Positions 26,370-36,689 of a DNA stretch of 64,000 nt are shown piece by piece. Numbering within the stretch: the stretch's first letter is position 1; each line of letters starts with the position of its first letter. The stretch is from Nannobrachium achirus. Taxonomy: Eukaryota; Chordata; Actinopteri; Myctophiformes; Myctophidae. The position numbers and the translations under genes are program-made. Location of the stretch: assembly GCA_963921795.1 (NCBI GenBank), contig OY997659.1, positions 28,412,790-28,476,789 on the forward strand, given 5' to 3'. The notes below the pieces were generated by a model that was not told the origin of the DNA, did no database searches, and saw nothing but the letters and a program-made list of their open reading frames with translations.

Positions 26370-28145
26370 AAAATGGTCTATGATGAAGTTTGTTAAATAG
26401 GTACGATAAGCCACTGCACCAAAATGCAACAAGATGTACTCTTTTGGCAATAGCTCGATCGAGGCTTCAAATTACACCATAAGTCTGATTATAATGTTTT
26501 ATGTCTTTTGATCATCCAACATTACTTTCGGGGTACAGTATACAGTATATACAGTGAATAAGGGACAACATGAGGTTTTGTACCAATAACCTCTGTGTAT
26601 ACATTCAATTGTTCAACAAACCATAGACATTCAGTATGAAGCTTAAGGTATAAAATTACATATATATATATTCTAATGAAGGCTTATTGTTCCATCTTCT
26701 TTTGGGTACACAGTATGCAGTCCATAAAGTTAAATATATTTAACATTCAATGCAACATCATACTTTTTCTTATATACCTGGCTGTTGTTATGAAAGGTTG
26801 CTGTTATTCAGGAAACAGTAGGAGTAAAGTCCCATGGATAAGCTGTTGTACATGAACGAGATATAAACATTACCTGCATGAATACAGACAAAAAGGTAGC
26901 ATCATGAATGGTACTGTAACTTGACAAGAGACATTCCCTTCTGTTGGCATATTTCGGATGCAGTTAAAATACCTGGTGGACTGGTATATTTAGCCCATTG
27001 ACAATAAACCCATGGCATACTTGCCATTCTTTTCAAAGCATAATGTAGTTCATTTGATTTCCGAGGAAGCCAATGGATTCTATTCATCTCAATATGGTAT
27101 CAAAAGTGAACCTGCCTGATGGGGTTGGCGATAGGGCCTTTCTGTGTGGAGTTTGCATGTTCTCCCCGTGTCTCCTAGGGTAGATACCCTCACAAAAACA
27201 TGCAGTAATCCTGGTCTCTATAATGCCTCCCCCTGGCCAGCCGGGGTGCCTGATGGAGGGGAAAGGAAATGGTTGGAATAACGTGTTCCTTCCACGTGCT
27301 ACGTCCAAACTGGGGAAATCCCCACTGTCAGGTGAAAAGAAGCAACTTGGACTACTCATGCATAGAAAGAAGCATGAGGTCAGTCCGTTGTCTCCCCAGG
27401 CACGGCAGAGTGAGAGCAGAGCCCAGGATTACATAGGCAATTGGCACTGGGTGAAAAGGGGTTACAAAATCGTGGGATAAACATTATATATATAAAAGAA
27501 AGGGAAAATGAACCTGCCCAGAAACCTGCTTATACACTCAATTGACTGTACTGTAGTTCCCCTCCCTGTAACATTTTCAGCACCTCTGCACAGGAAAAAC
27601 AGGAGATCTACAGGCTCATAACACTTCAAAATGACTGGAAAATGTAAATTGGTTTGAGAATTTGTGTAACTGAAAATAGGCCATGGTGAAAGGATTGCTT
27701 TAGAAACCAAATTCAAACCACCGTGACTTCTTAACGGCCCTCCGGGGAAGCAGATTGCTTCAAGCTTAGTTTAAAACACAAGATGGGGTCTAAAAACGGT
27801 GTGGCTTTCCTGTGAATCACTGATGTCATATTGATGACGTTAGGCGACGGGACGGTAAATCTGAGATTATGAATTTAAAAAAAAAGTGAAACATATTCAC
27901 ACAAAAAGGAAATAAATTCACAATATGTGAAAAATATTCAGGGATTGACTTCCTTGGCCTACTGGCAGCACGCACAAGAAACTTTGACAAATACACAAAC
28001 ACAAAGACATTCTACACCATAAAAACCCTGGTAATTATTCCAAAATCTAACAAACTGCAGTTTGCTTTGGGAAAATGATCGGCAGTAACGTCAAAGCATA
28101 CTGTTTAGTTGTGGTCGACAAGCCACACATGGTGCCGCGGGTAAG
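26370..28145 (-). other. arhgap6 3' flank, probable 3' UTR in its upper part
   Basis: The sequence downstream of the stop codon should begin with the 3' UTR, but I could not place its end because no AATAAA or ATTAAA on the minus strand stands out. A short degenerate hairpin-module arm is at about 27597-27625. Otherwise I see only simple AT-rich sequence and no exon. Confidence 0.4.
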
Positions 28146-28732
28146 TCACACCAGAGTTTCCAGGGTATCTGCATTATCTCTTGATCTCAGTTGCCATATG
28201 TGCCATCTCTCACTCTGGCACTGATCAGTGTCAAGGCCATTCCTTTCTCCTGCTCCAGACACAGGGTCCACAGTGTAGGGAGCTGCGGGACTGCTCCTCT
28301 GAGGAGGTGGCCGCCCGGGGGCTTGTGGGGGCACACCTCCGGGCTGTTGGTGCGCGACAAGGGACGGGGTAGAGTTAGACATACGTCTCTCCCCGAGAGG
28401 CTCGGCGTGCTGAGGGTCCGTCCCGCCCTTGAGGGAGGCGCTGCCCGGGTGTCTCTCCCTCCCCGCTATGTCCTCCGAGCTGAAGGCTCCCCACAGGCTG
28501 TGCAGCCGCTGGAGCAGCGAGGAATCCGCCTTGCGCTGCCCTCCTCGCCGTTCCTGAGGGCTGCTGCTGCTGCGCGTCACCGGGGGGTGGGTCCGGCGCT
28601 CTGGCTCCACCGACGGCGACGTCCGGGTTCGCCGGAGAGACAGCTTGCCGTGAATTGGGTGACTGTTGTTGTTGTTGTTGAGCCCCTCTGACCGTCCATA
28701 GCACTGACTTTCCGACACATTGCCGTGGGAAC
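28146..28732 (-). CDS. arhgap6: arhgap6 terminal coding exon with stop
   Basis: This 587-bp exon encodes 196 codons starting GSHGNVSESQCYGRSEGLNN (human GSYGDIFESSSL). It then runs through a low-complexity proline/serine-rich tail and ends QSERWHIWQLRSRDNADTLE TLV before TGA. Human ARHGAP6 ends [23 protein letters not shown], so the tip is conserved while the middle is not. It includes an Asn5 run from an AAC repeat. Acceptor CTCGCTCAG. The overlapping frames of 130 and 166 residues are shadows. No clear polyadenylation signal was found downstream. Confidence 0.95.
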
Positions 28733-28817
28733 CTGAGCGAGACCATTGGTTTTACTGTTCTACACACTGTATCTCTACATCACCATCTACAACAACATGA
28801 AAGGAGGGTTCTATTAC

Positions 28818-28889
28818 CGGTGAAGCTGTGGTGGTCCACAAAGTCTTGGCTGACACGCCAGGACCCCCAGACACTGTCATTCAGGTCCT
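28818..28889 (-). CDS. arhgap6: arhgap6 coding exon (EDLNDSVWGSWRVSQDF)
   Basis: This 72-bp exon encodes EDLNDSVWGSWRVSQDFVDH then HSFTG. It corresponds to human [20 protein letters not shown], where the tryptophan pair W-G-x-W is kept. Acceptor TCTGTTAG, donor ACC G|GTAATA, phase 1 on both sides. Confidence 0.9.
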
Positions 28890-28988
28890 CTAACAGAGAC
28901 AAGAGGGAAGAGGAGACGGAACAAGTGGTGCGTCAAAAACATATTTAGCAATATACATGTTTCAATACATTGTATCTTCTGTTTAAAG

Positions 28989-29471
28989 CAGGGGTCTTCA
29001 ACAGGGGGTCCGGGACCCCTAGGGGGTCATTAGAGCTACTACTGGGTGGCCGCCAAATCCTTGTGTAATAGGATAATTATTTTAAATTAACAACTTGAAC
29101 CCTCACATCCCTATTCCGAGGAGAACTTTAGCCAAAAATAGCAGATCTAAGCGAGGCGTTGAGAGCTTGTAGATCGGCTATTTTCAGCAAATAGGTTTGG
29201 CATAGAGGTAAAAAAAGAGCAGACCAAGTACATAGTACTAGGTCAAGTTTACAAAATATCGACGATTTAAGTGGTTAAATGTCTGAAAATACACATTAAC
29301 ATGAATCCAACATAGACTGATGATAGTGCTGTCAAACAAGTCTATGAATCTATCTATGAAATCGCTGAAAATCTGCATCACGCATTTATACCGTACAATA
29401 TGTAGAGGGGTCCCTGCTTCATCTCTCTCTCAGCTAAGGGGTCCTTGGCCTGAAAACGTTGAAGACCCCTG
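28989..29471. mobile_element. family F hAT MITE with module, 8-bp duplication
   Basis: It is flanked by GTTTAAAG at 28981-28988 and 29472-29479. The module at 29131-29187 is shortened in the centre (ATCTAAGCGAGGCGTTGAG). The TTAA MITE at 29478 starts within the right duplication. Confidence 0.88.
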
Positions 29472-29477
29472 GTTTAA

Positions 29478-29663
29478 AGGGATAGTTCACCCCCCAAAAA
29501 TTATATCAATTACACACCCCATGGAGCCTAGAATGAATGGAGAGTTTTTTTTAAATGTTCTAGTTTTTGTCTCATTCCCGGGCTAATAATTTGATGACGA
29601 GCAGAGACTCCGATAGGAGACTAAATGGAGACTATTTTAGTTTTTTGGGGGTGAACTACCCCT
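29478..29663. mobile_element. TTAA MITE beside an arhgap6 splice donor
   Basis: TTAA lies at 29474-29477 and 29664-29667. The inverted ends are AGGGATAGTTCACCCCCC and GGGGGTGAACTACCCCT. It ends 19 bp from the end of the TTAA-flanked region to the arhgap6 exon at 29686. Confidence 0.85.
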
Positions 29664-29685
29664 TTAATGCAAAACCTGAGCTTAC

Positions 29686-29954
29686 CCTTACCAATGGACG
29701 GTGAAGGGCACGTGTCTCCAGGTGTGTCTTTGGCGTGGCCGCTGTGTTTGTACTGCGCACGCAGTTTGAAGAGCCTGTCTGAGCTACTGTCAGGGCTACT
29801 GTCTCCTTGACTCTTGTACAGCAGGCGGTCTGACAGGACAGGAGAGTTGTTGTCATAGGGAGATACCTCTCCGCTCGAGACTTTGTTGGAGTCACTCGAT
29901 AAGCGTCTGTCACTGAGAGAAAAGGACTCTTCTGTTTTCAGAGAGCCAGGGCTT
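29686..29954 (-). CDS. arhgap6: arhgap6 coding exon (SSDSNKVSSGEVSPYDNNSP)
   Basis: This 269-bp exon encodes SPGSLKTEESFSLSDRRLSS, then SSDSNKVSSGEVSPYDNNSP and VLSDRLLYKSQGDSSPDSSS, and on to PSPSIGK. The human protein has a nearly identical [20 protein letters not shown] block. The 3' end has two donors in tandem, GTAAGGGTAAGC. Using the second gives SIGK followed by EDLND, which fits human LGKDLSEE better. Using the first (exon end 29692) would remove two residues and keep the frame. A TTAA MITE ends 19 bp past the last donor. Confidence 0.94.
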
Positions 29955-30017
29955 CTGTAAAAGACAGACACACACGAAGGGTTTGCCACTCACTGTCACC
30001 TTCGATGATTGCGTATG

Positions 30018-30531
30018 CAGTGGTGTAAAATAACTAATACACAAGTACTGTTGGAAATACTAGTAGTACAATTACTAGTACAATTATGAGGTATTTGTAC
30101 TTTACTTGAGTATTTACAATTTCCAATACTTTTACTTCTACTCCACTACATCTCGGTGACAAATATTGTACTTTTACTCCACTACAATTATTTGAAAATG
30201 TTAGTTAACAACTTACTTTCTAGATACGAAATATGATGAATTATAATATTGTAAAACATACACAAACCACTTTAGCCCTATTTTATACCTAGGCTGTTTG
30301 AAAATAGACGATCTACAAGCTCACAAACGCATCGCATCGTAGATCTGCTATTTTCAAACATTTTGTACTTTTACTTTTGGTACTTTAATTACATTTTGAT
30401 GTCAAAACTTTTGTACGTTTACTCAAGTACATTTTGAATTCTGTACTTTTAAATACATAACATAATATTTCTATATTGCAGTATTGATATTTTTACTGAA
30501 GTAAGACATGTTAGTACTTGTTCCACCTCTG
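30018..30531. mobile_element. family A hAT MITE with hairpin module
   Basis: The ends are CAGTGGTGTAAAATAAC and GTTCCACCTCTG. The module palindrome is at 30296-30359, with mirrored flanks GTTTG and CAAAC. The target duplication is not clear. It lies in the arhgap6 intron just upstream of the 29954 acceptor in gene orientation. Confidence 0.8.
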
Positions 30532-30773
30532 GGTGTACAGCATGTACAGCCAGACTAGCACAGCCAGACAATCCACCCATGTTAAAACAAGGTGGGGATA
30601 TATACTGCAGTTAGATAGCTGCATTAGTATATAGTCTGGCCAAGCCAGGCTAGTATGTACTCCTATGGTTAGGGGGTTTGGAGCTGGTATTCTGTCTTAC
30701 AAAAGCCTACCACAAGGGGGCAGTCACAAGGTATAAATAACATAACCACTGACTTCTTTTAGACCAGTGGTTC

Positions 30774-30945
30774 TCAAAGTGGGGGGCTCAAGGGGGTTGC
30801 CAGCAAAATGTGCTAATATAGCATGAGAATAACTTTAAGCACTTTAACCTTATTAACACTGGCTATTTGAAAATAGCAGCTCTATAAGCTCACAACAGGT
30901 CAAAATGCAAGGAGTTGTGATCTTGTAGATCTACTTTTTTGTATT
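30774..30945. mobile_element. hAT-like left part with module
   Basis: It begins CAGTGGTTCTCAAAGTGG and carries a long worn module at 30867-30940. No matching right end was found. Confidence 0.55.
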
Positions 30946-31039
30946 ATTATCATCTTGAAATATAGAATTTCCTATTTGAAACATTTTAACACAAATCTCG
31001 TGTGGGTGCTATCTAAGAAAACACAAAATTAAACTTATA

Positions 31040-31295
31040 GAGGTGGCACTTCCGAGTCTGTTCATTGCAAGATGGTTCTCAGAAATGAACAGTCCTCTTG
31101 ACAAGATTACTTATCTTCTGAGAAATGGGTTTGACCCTTTTTTTGAAGCTTTGGCAACCTTATTTAGATTATATGGAAACACTGTCCCTACCTGTATACG
31201 AAAGGTTGTTACCTCCACTGATACGGTTAGGGACATAATGTTTTTCTACAGCCATCTCAGTCTAGAATCTGTTATTTCTTCAAACTACTTAACGT
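31040..31295 (+). mobile_element. possible L1-like 3' end fragment
   Basis: The frame reads RWFSEMNSPLDKITYLLRNG then FDPFFEALATLFRLYG. This resembles the extreme C-terminus of L1 ORF2 (MEKITY-LR...F...W-PF-). It is cut off by element K at 31306. The assignment rests on a short similarity recalled by eye. Confidence 0.45.
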
Positions 31296-31305
31296 TTATA
31301 GTACA

Positions 31306-31780
31306 GCAGGGTTCCCCAATAGGCGGCCCGCGGGCCATTTGCGGCCCCGCGGGGGGCTACTGTCTGGCCCCCACCAACCCCAGTAATAATGGTGGTATAA
31401 GAGCAGCAACAACACTAGTATATCGTTGTTGTCGGGTGGAAACCTCGTATCTCCAAATTTGTATGTTCTTTCGCAAAGTAAAGCCCTGCTTCATCATACA
31501 AGGCCGTCGCACAAAAGTAGTGAAAACAGCAGATCTACAAGCACACAACGCCTCGCATGTGTGCTTGTAGATCGGCTGTTTTCAAGTTTAAATAATTTTT
31601 AAAATGATAAATGCAAAACAAACTGTTTTGGACATACAAGATTTTCACCCGACAACGACGATATCTGAACTGTCGCTGGAGTAGCGGGAACGCCACCGTC
31701 GCCCCCTGCAATGTTGTGGCCCTCGGCTTGGTACCCTAGACATAATTCGGCCCTTGGGGAAAACTAATTGGGGAACCCTG
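31306..31780. mobile_element. hAT-like element K (CAGGGTTCCCCAAT ends)
   Basis: The left end is CAGGGTTCCCCAATAGGC and the right end is ATTGGGGAACCCTG, a 14-bp inverted pair typical of hAT-Charlie-like elements. It contains the nested family C MITE. No clear 8-bp duplication was seen. Confidence 0.75.
31422..31662. mobile_element. family C MITE nested in element K
   Basis: The inverted ends ATCGTTGTTGTCGGGTGG and TTTTCACCCGACAACGACGAT match at 14 of the 15 outermost bases. The module is at 31521-31584. It sits inside the hAT-like element 31306-31780. Confidence 0.8.
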
Positions 31781-31842
31781 TACGGCCTGTAGTACAGTAT
31801 ACCTGTCTCTTCTTGTTGTTCCTTTTCTTTTCTATTTTGTAC

Positions 31843-31851
<9 letters not shown>

Positions 31852-31900
<49 letters not shown>

Positions 31901-31901
31901 G
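31852..31901. repeat. (CAGA)n microsatellite beside an arhgap6 donor
   Basis: About 12 units end roughly 10 bp from the donor of the exon at 31912-32009. Confidence 0.95.
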
Positions 31902-31911
31902 CAAAACTCAC

Positions 31912-32009
31912 GAGTACTGAGAGTCTTTCCTCCTCAGTAAGTAATCCACCACGTCAGGATCAGTCCCCAGCAAACTCATCAGAACCTCATTCTGCAGGTC
32001 AGCGGGCAC
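31912..32009 (-). CDS. arhgap6: arhgap6 coding exon ([20 protein letters not shown])
   Basis: This 98-bp exon encodes [20 protein letters not shown] then [13 protein letters not shown], matching human [20 protein letters not shown]. It closes the GAP-associated region. Acceptor TCCCCAG, donor TC|GTGAGT, phase 2 at the end. The donor is followed within about 10 bp by a (CAGA/TCTG)n microsatellite at 31852-31901. Confidence 0.95.
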
Positions 32010-32093
32010 CTGGGGAGGCCAAGAAGAGAAACACGTCCTTTCTACTGAACCTCGTAACAAGGACAGGCAGCGGGGAAGTTTGATTCTGTGCCT

Positions 32094-32350
32094 TAACCCA
32101 TTTAAGGCGGGTACACATTATAGTGTATCATTAATTTATGCTTTAACTATTAAAAAATAGCCACGGACCCCCATCTCAAAATATTTAGTTCCAGGGACCC
32201 CCCAGAAGCAAAATCTGAGGTACAAACGTTCGCATTAAAAATACATATATTCAAAGATTTGCACACATGTTCACGACTTAAAAAAAAAATAGCAGATCTA
32301 CAAGCTTGCAGCGCGGCACTCGGTGCCGCGCTGTGAGCTTGTAGATCTAA
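32094..32350. mobile_element. family E element, internally shortened
   Basis: The left end TTAACCCATTTAAGG is intact, then the first module is reduced to TTAAAAAATAGC. Sequence resumes at CCACGGACCCCCATC, and a full second module is at 32284-32348. The right terminus is missing. Confidence 0.75.
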
Positions 32351-32377
32351 TGTCTTGTACACCTAATGTCTTGTACA

Positions 32378-32999
32378 CAGTGGTGCAGTATCAAGTACCA
32401 ATACTGCAATGTAGATCTGTTACAAGTAAAAGTCTGGAATTGAAACCTTTACTAGAGTAGAAGTACAAAAGCATTGGTCTGAAAATGTACCTAAAGTAAC
32501 AAAAGTAGAATGTACTCATTGTGCAGAATGTCCCATTCCAGGCCAAACATTTTCAAATGTATAAAAATCCATTGAAAATAGCAGATCTCCAAGCTTGTGA
32601 GCTTGCAGATCTTCTATTTTCAAATGGCTGAAATGTATGTTAGGGTTTGTCAAAGGGTCAAAATTCTAATTTTCACGATTTTTCTAAAATAGCAGATCTA
32701 CAAGCTCGCAGCGCGGCACTCGGTGCCGCGCTGTGAGCTTGTATATCTGCTATTTTTCAATGGTTAAAGCATAAAATAATTACCCACAATACTGTGTACT
32801 GTGCATGTTTTGTAATAATAATCTAAATCTATTAAGTAAGTAGTAATTAAAGTTTTCAAATAATTGTAGTGGAATAAAAGTACAATATTGAAGAGGAGTA
32901 GAAGTATACTCCAATACTCCAGAAAAGTAAAAATAGCTCAAGAATTGTACTTATATGTACAGTACTTGAGTAAATGTACTTAGTTACTTTACACCACTG
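32378..32999. mobile_element. family A hAT MITE containing two hairpin modules
   Basis: The ends are CAGTGGTGCAGTATC and TAGTTACTTTACACCACTG. The usual family A module is at 32569-32627. A second module with the family E centre (GGCACTCGGTGCCGC) is at 32685-32758, surrounded by family E sequence, so an E piece is nested inside. Confidence 0.8.
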
Positions 33000-33186
33000 C
33001 TCAGTGCTCATACAAGTACAGTACCTCCGTATTGCAACAGAGGCAAAAGGGTAAATTATTGCTCTGTGCCAATGCTGAGTGTCACGAAGCACATCATGAT
33101 CTCTGTAAGTCATTTTTGGCAACAACAATTTCTACCTCAGCAACTGCTCTGGATTTTCTGGCGAAGAACAGAAAACACGTTTAGGG

Positions 33187-33445
33187 TAGTGGTTCTCAAC
33201 CTTTTCAGGCCGCGACCCCCAAAATAATCATATTTTAACTGGGGACCCCCACCCTGACGAGCACTAAGAGTTGAGGCATTACATTTTTTATAACACGGTT
33301 CTATTGTGAAAATAGCAGGTCTACATGCTCACAACGCTGTTTTTACTCTTATCTATTTTTTCCTACTTCTCTGTAACTTTGTAAATAACTGTATACTGCT
33401 GTGCTACAACTGGACAACTAAATTTCCCCCTTGGGATAATAAAGG

Positions 33446-33487
<42 letters not shown>

Positions 33488-33724
33488 ACGCCTCGCAACG
33501 CAATTTTTGCCTCTAATATTTGACAATTGTTTGCCAGTTCTCAATTTGTCATTTTAGAGGTATTAAATTGTCACTTTTGAAATATGCAGATACCTTCTAT
33601 ACAATTAAAACTGTATGTTGGTTTGTTTACTGTTGAGTGAGAAAACAATGTTGCAATGCACATTAAATTAATCATCTTGGGACCCCCCAAAATAATTTGG
33701 GGACCCCCAGGTTGAGAACCACTG
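33187..33724. mobile_element. family B hAT MITE, exact 8-bp duplication
   Basis: It is flanked by GTTTAGGG at 33179-33186 and 33725-33732. The ends are TAGTGGTTCTCAACC and GGTTGAGAACCACTG. The module at 33305-33337 is interrupted by the retroposon tail at 33338-33486. Confidence 0.9.
33338..33486 (+). mobile_element. LINE/SINE 3' tail inserted in the module of a family B element
   Basis: About 149 bp ends TTGGGATAATAAAGG followed by a (TATC)n tail, the usual 3' end of fish L2/CR1-type retroposons. It interrupts the hairpin arm of the family B element: ...CACAACGC stands before it and AACGCCTCGC after it. That gives a short AACGC target duplication and leaves the other arm unpaired. Confidence 0.75.
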
Positions 33725-33738
33725 GTTTAGGGCACGGT

Positions 33739-33863
33739 CACCTATGAGGGCGCATTCTGCCAATGCATTTCAATGGTAATGGAGTGTTTTTTTGGAAGAA
33801 ATCCGAAAATGGCAGCAAACTGCTCCATTCTCATTGAAATGCATTAGCAGAATCCACACTCAT
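33739..33863. repeat. inverted-repeat MITE
   Basis: CATTCTGCCAATGCATTTCA near 33752 is mirrored by TGAAATGCATTAGCAGAATC near 33835, with outer TATGAGGG and CTCATGGG. Internal AATGGAG and CTCCATT also pair. Confidence 0.65.
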
Positions 33864-34306
33864 GGGTAGAATAAGAGTGCAGTGTGACTGTGCCCATAGA
33901 GCCCTAGCTAGGGTCATAGACAGAAATGTCTCAGACAGAAAAGAAAGTGACTCACTATTCATCTGCCATTGGCCTGGAAGGCAGCGAGGCACATTCACTG
34001 AGCTCAACCTCGCACGGCTCAGCAGTGAAAAACAAATTGTGGGGATTTATTAGCTTTACTGTAATGGAGCTTTGCATTACGGGAGACTATCTGAATGAGC
34101 TTAGTCCTTCTCGAAACGTATAAAGCCAATGTTGACATTTCATTAGGTGGCTCCACTCCATTAAGCTCGAGAATTCCCCATAAACGCTTTGTGAGGATTT
34201 TACGCGGGGAGAGGAGCAATGGCTATGGAATGCCCGTGTTCTTCTGTGATGTTAATTCAGACGCAATTCGTTTGGCACACCACAGCGCTCATTAAAGATA
34301 GCTTAC

Positions 34307-34486
34307 CATAAAGAGTGTCTCGTGGGTGGATATCATCCTTTGGACGACGCTGATAATGGCTGTGCTCTCCTCCGCGCGGGCAAAACTCTGGACCACAAAC
34401 TCTTTGTCTGAGTTCTTTTGCTTGCGTAAAAGGTTGGGCCCAAAGATGGTGGCCAGGTTGAGAGACGTCATCTTGTTTCCGGAGTT
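34307..34486 (-). CDS. arhgap6: arhgap6 coding exon (RhoGAP core, [12 protein letters not shown])
   Basis: This 180-bp exon of exactly 60 codons encodes [20 protein letters not shown] then [20 protein letters not shown] and [31 protein letters not shown] is the hallmark N-L-A-x-x-F-G-P motif that contacts the GTPase switch regions. Acceptor TGTTTAG, donor ATG|GTAAGC, both phase 0. Confidence 0.96.
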
Positions 34487-34679
34487 CTAAACACGACAGG
34501 GGGAAGAATTTGAAGATGTTTGCTATGCCCATGTTCACACAAACGTTCACAAACGGAGGCACAAACATTTTTCCTGGATGTTTTGATATGGAAGAACGAT
34601 GGCATGAAAATGCCACACTATGCAGTTTGTGTGTTGTGATAGAATGTCATAAAGGCACCCCAGGTCTTATAAAATGTCT

Positions 34680-34960
34680 ACTCTGAACCGGCAATCGAGA
34701 ACCTCAGCATAGATATGTGAGCCCTGAGAACTACCGGTACTTTGAACTGTATTAAACAATGTCGGGCACAGAGAGAAGATTTATGTATAGAGGAAAGAAT
34801 TGAGTCCCATTTTTCTTCCGACATTGCAAGCCCCAAATCCCGTTCCCAGTCAGACTTTAGTTTATCCAAGGGTGCGGATTTCAAATTGGAAATGATGTTG
34901 TAAAGTATTGATATAGCCCCCTTGGTCGGTAGCATGTGTTTTGTATTGTTTGTCACCAAA
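34680..34960 (-). mobile_element. L1-like LINE fragment (reverse transcriptase C-terminal part)
   Basis: The minus-strand frame reads LDKLKSDWERDLGLAMSEEK then WDSILSSIHKSSLCARHCLI QFKV. This is the well known L1 block after the reverse transcriptase (E-x-D-L...W...S-x-x-I-H-x-S-S-x-C-A-R-x-x-L-I-Q-F-K-V). The fragment is short, lies in an arhgap6 intron on the same strand as the gene, and abuts a truncated TTAA MITE on its right. Confidence 0.8.
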
Positions 34961-35206
34961 TACTTTTTCTATCAATTACTCACGCCACAAAGCATTACAT
35001 TCATGGATATTTGTTTTGTTTTCGTCACAAGCCAATCATTTAATGATAATAATAAAGACTCGTGGGAGACACAAAGAGTCTCCTTTTTGTCTCCTACCGA
35101 ATCCATGCGGGTCTTTATTATTATCATCATCAAATAATTGGCTTAGGAATGCGACAAAAACATTGTTAGGAAATCAAATAAGTAATTTTTTGGGTGAACT
35201 ACTCCT
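34955..35206. mobile_element. TTAA MITE, left end lost
   Basis: The right end is GGGTGAACTACTCCT followed by TTAA (35207-35210). The text TTTTTCTATCAATTACTCACGC matches the 22082 copy. The centre holds a different hairpin, GATAATAATAAAGAC with its mirror (about 35045-35128). Confidence 0.7.
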
Positions 35207-35796
35207 TTAAATCAGGCTCATGCACAGCATCTAGAAACTAAGCTAACAGCCATTTAATGGTCATTATTACGCTTGAATTTAGATTAGAGTAAACATTTCT
35301 GTGGTTACCCTCAAACTAAGTTGCAGGACAATAAATAGGAAGCTTACTAAAGGTGGCTTTGGACAAAAGATAATAAAGGATGCTCTATTCGTCCTTCATT
35401 TTGAACAAATAGCATAAACACTGAAATGCTACACAAAAAAAAAACTCCACAGGTATAGAGTAATAGCGGTATTAACCAATAAACATTATATTCTTAAATG
35501 TCACATACTGAAAATATCTATCTCATCTACAAGCCCACATAAATCTGCCAGATCTACTTTGGTAAGAGTCTGTGAGCGATCAAAGAGTCATTGACACTAG
35601 GGCTGCAACGATATCTTCTTAGCGAATATTCTATTGATTACTTTATCAATGCATCTAATAATGGGGAAGTGCGTTTAGTTGGATAATTTCAAAAGATGAA
35701 TATCAACTAATCAACACTAACAAATTCAAATTGATCCAATTAACCGCTTTTATGCTTCGTGTTACAGCGGTGTGTTTTTGAAAAACGCTTGCACAC

Positions 35797-35945
35797 CTCT
35801 TGCCCGTCGTCGTCAAAGCTGTCCTCGGCGTGCGCGGCCACGGTGGACAGGAAGTGCATGAGACGCTGCAGCGTGTCGCTGTTGCACGGGGGAAGCAGGT
35901 ACATCAGCAGCTGGAGCGCCGTCTCCTGATCGGTCCAATCTAACA
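35797..35945 (-). CDS. arhgap6: arhgap6 coding exon (RhoGAP core, LLMYLLPPCN)
   Basis: This 149-bp exon encodes, across the junction, MLLDWTDQETALQLLMYLLP then PCNSDTLQRLMHFLSTVAAH and AEDSFDDDGQE. It corresponds to human [20 protein letters not shown] and the following helix. Acceptor CTCTGCAG, donor GAG|GTGTGC, phase 0 at the end. The helix pair packs behind the catalytic face of the GAP fold. Confidence 0.95.
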
Positions 35946-36109
35946 CTGCAGAGGAGGAAGACAATCGATACCGAGCCAATGTCAGTTCATATTATGTGTG
36001 TGTTTCTTTGTTTGTTCGTTTGTGTTTGAGAGTGTGTGCAATGTAAAGAAACATTTTTAAACAAATTAAAAAACATATATATTAAACTGCAATATATATA
36101 TATGTCACG

Positions 36110-36375
36110 GTTTGTTAGAGAAACAGAACGGTCGAGAAACGGAGCACTCGTCGTGCAGCACGGGGCGGAACGGAGCCGCTCGATTGTCCACGACATTGCA
36201 AGCGGCGCGCAGGCCAGCGGACCTTGGTCCTGCTCTTCGCCCCCGAGCACCGCAGGTGCGAGTGGCCGCGAAGAGCGGGCCAGGGCCGCGCGGCCGGCGG
36301 AGCGCCGCGCGAGTTACGAAGCCGTGGTGAATGCAATCGTTATATTTATGCCCAGGCCGTAAGGCCTGGGCAAGC
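36110..36375. other. CpG-rich intronic block with a hairpin
   Basis: About 230 bp (36120-36325) is strongly CpG-rich (CGAACGGAGC, GCGGCGCGCAGG, GCCGCGCGGCCGGCGG), unlike the AT-rich surroundings. It is followed by a perfect hairpin, GCCCAGGCC-GTAA-GGCCTGGGC, at about 36350-36371. Several frames stay open only because of base composition. Its origin is unknown; a transposon or a small CpG island are both possible. Confidence 0.55.
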
Positions 36376-36689
36376 CCACGATAAACGCCCTGTCCAAGTG
36401 ACTACAATGGAGCTAATGGCTAAGCTAGGCTAGGCTAGTAAATAAAGTCGCAAATAGAGTCGCAAACGAGTGACGTCAGGCCTTCACTAGTGAATGGCTG
36501 TCGTCGCCACCTGGTGGTGATTGGTGTGTGGTGAACGACAAAACAAGCGCTCTTACATAGAACGTCCTGAGTTACCCAAACATCCGGTAACATATATATA
36601 TATACATATATATATATATATTTTTTTTTAAAATTTTTTTTTTTTACTTTAAATCATATCAGCGCAAAATCGATAAGAGAAGATATAGT

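Noticed and set aside
28191-28767. Long overlapping frames on both strands (166 and 130 residues)
   Set aside because: They are shadows of the GC-rich terminal exon of arhgap6, whose true frame is fixed by the splice phase and the conserved C-terminus.
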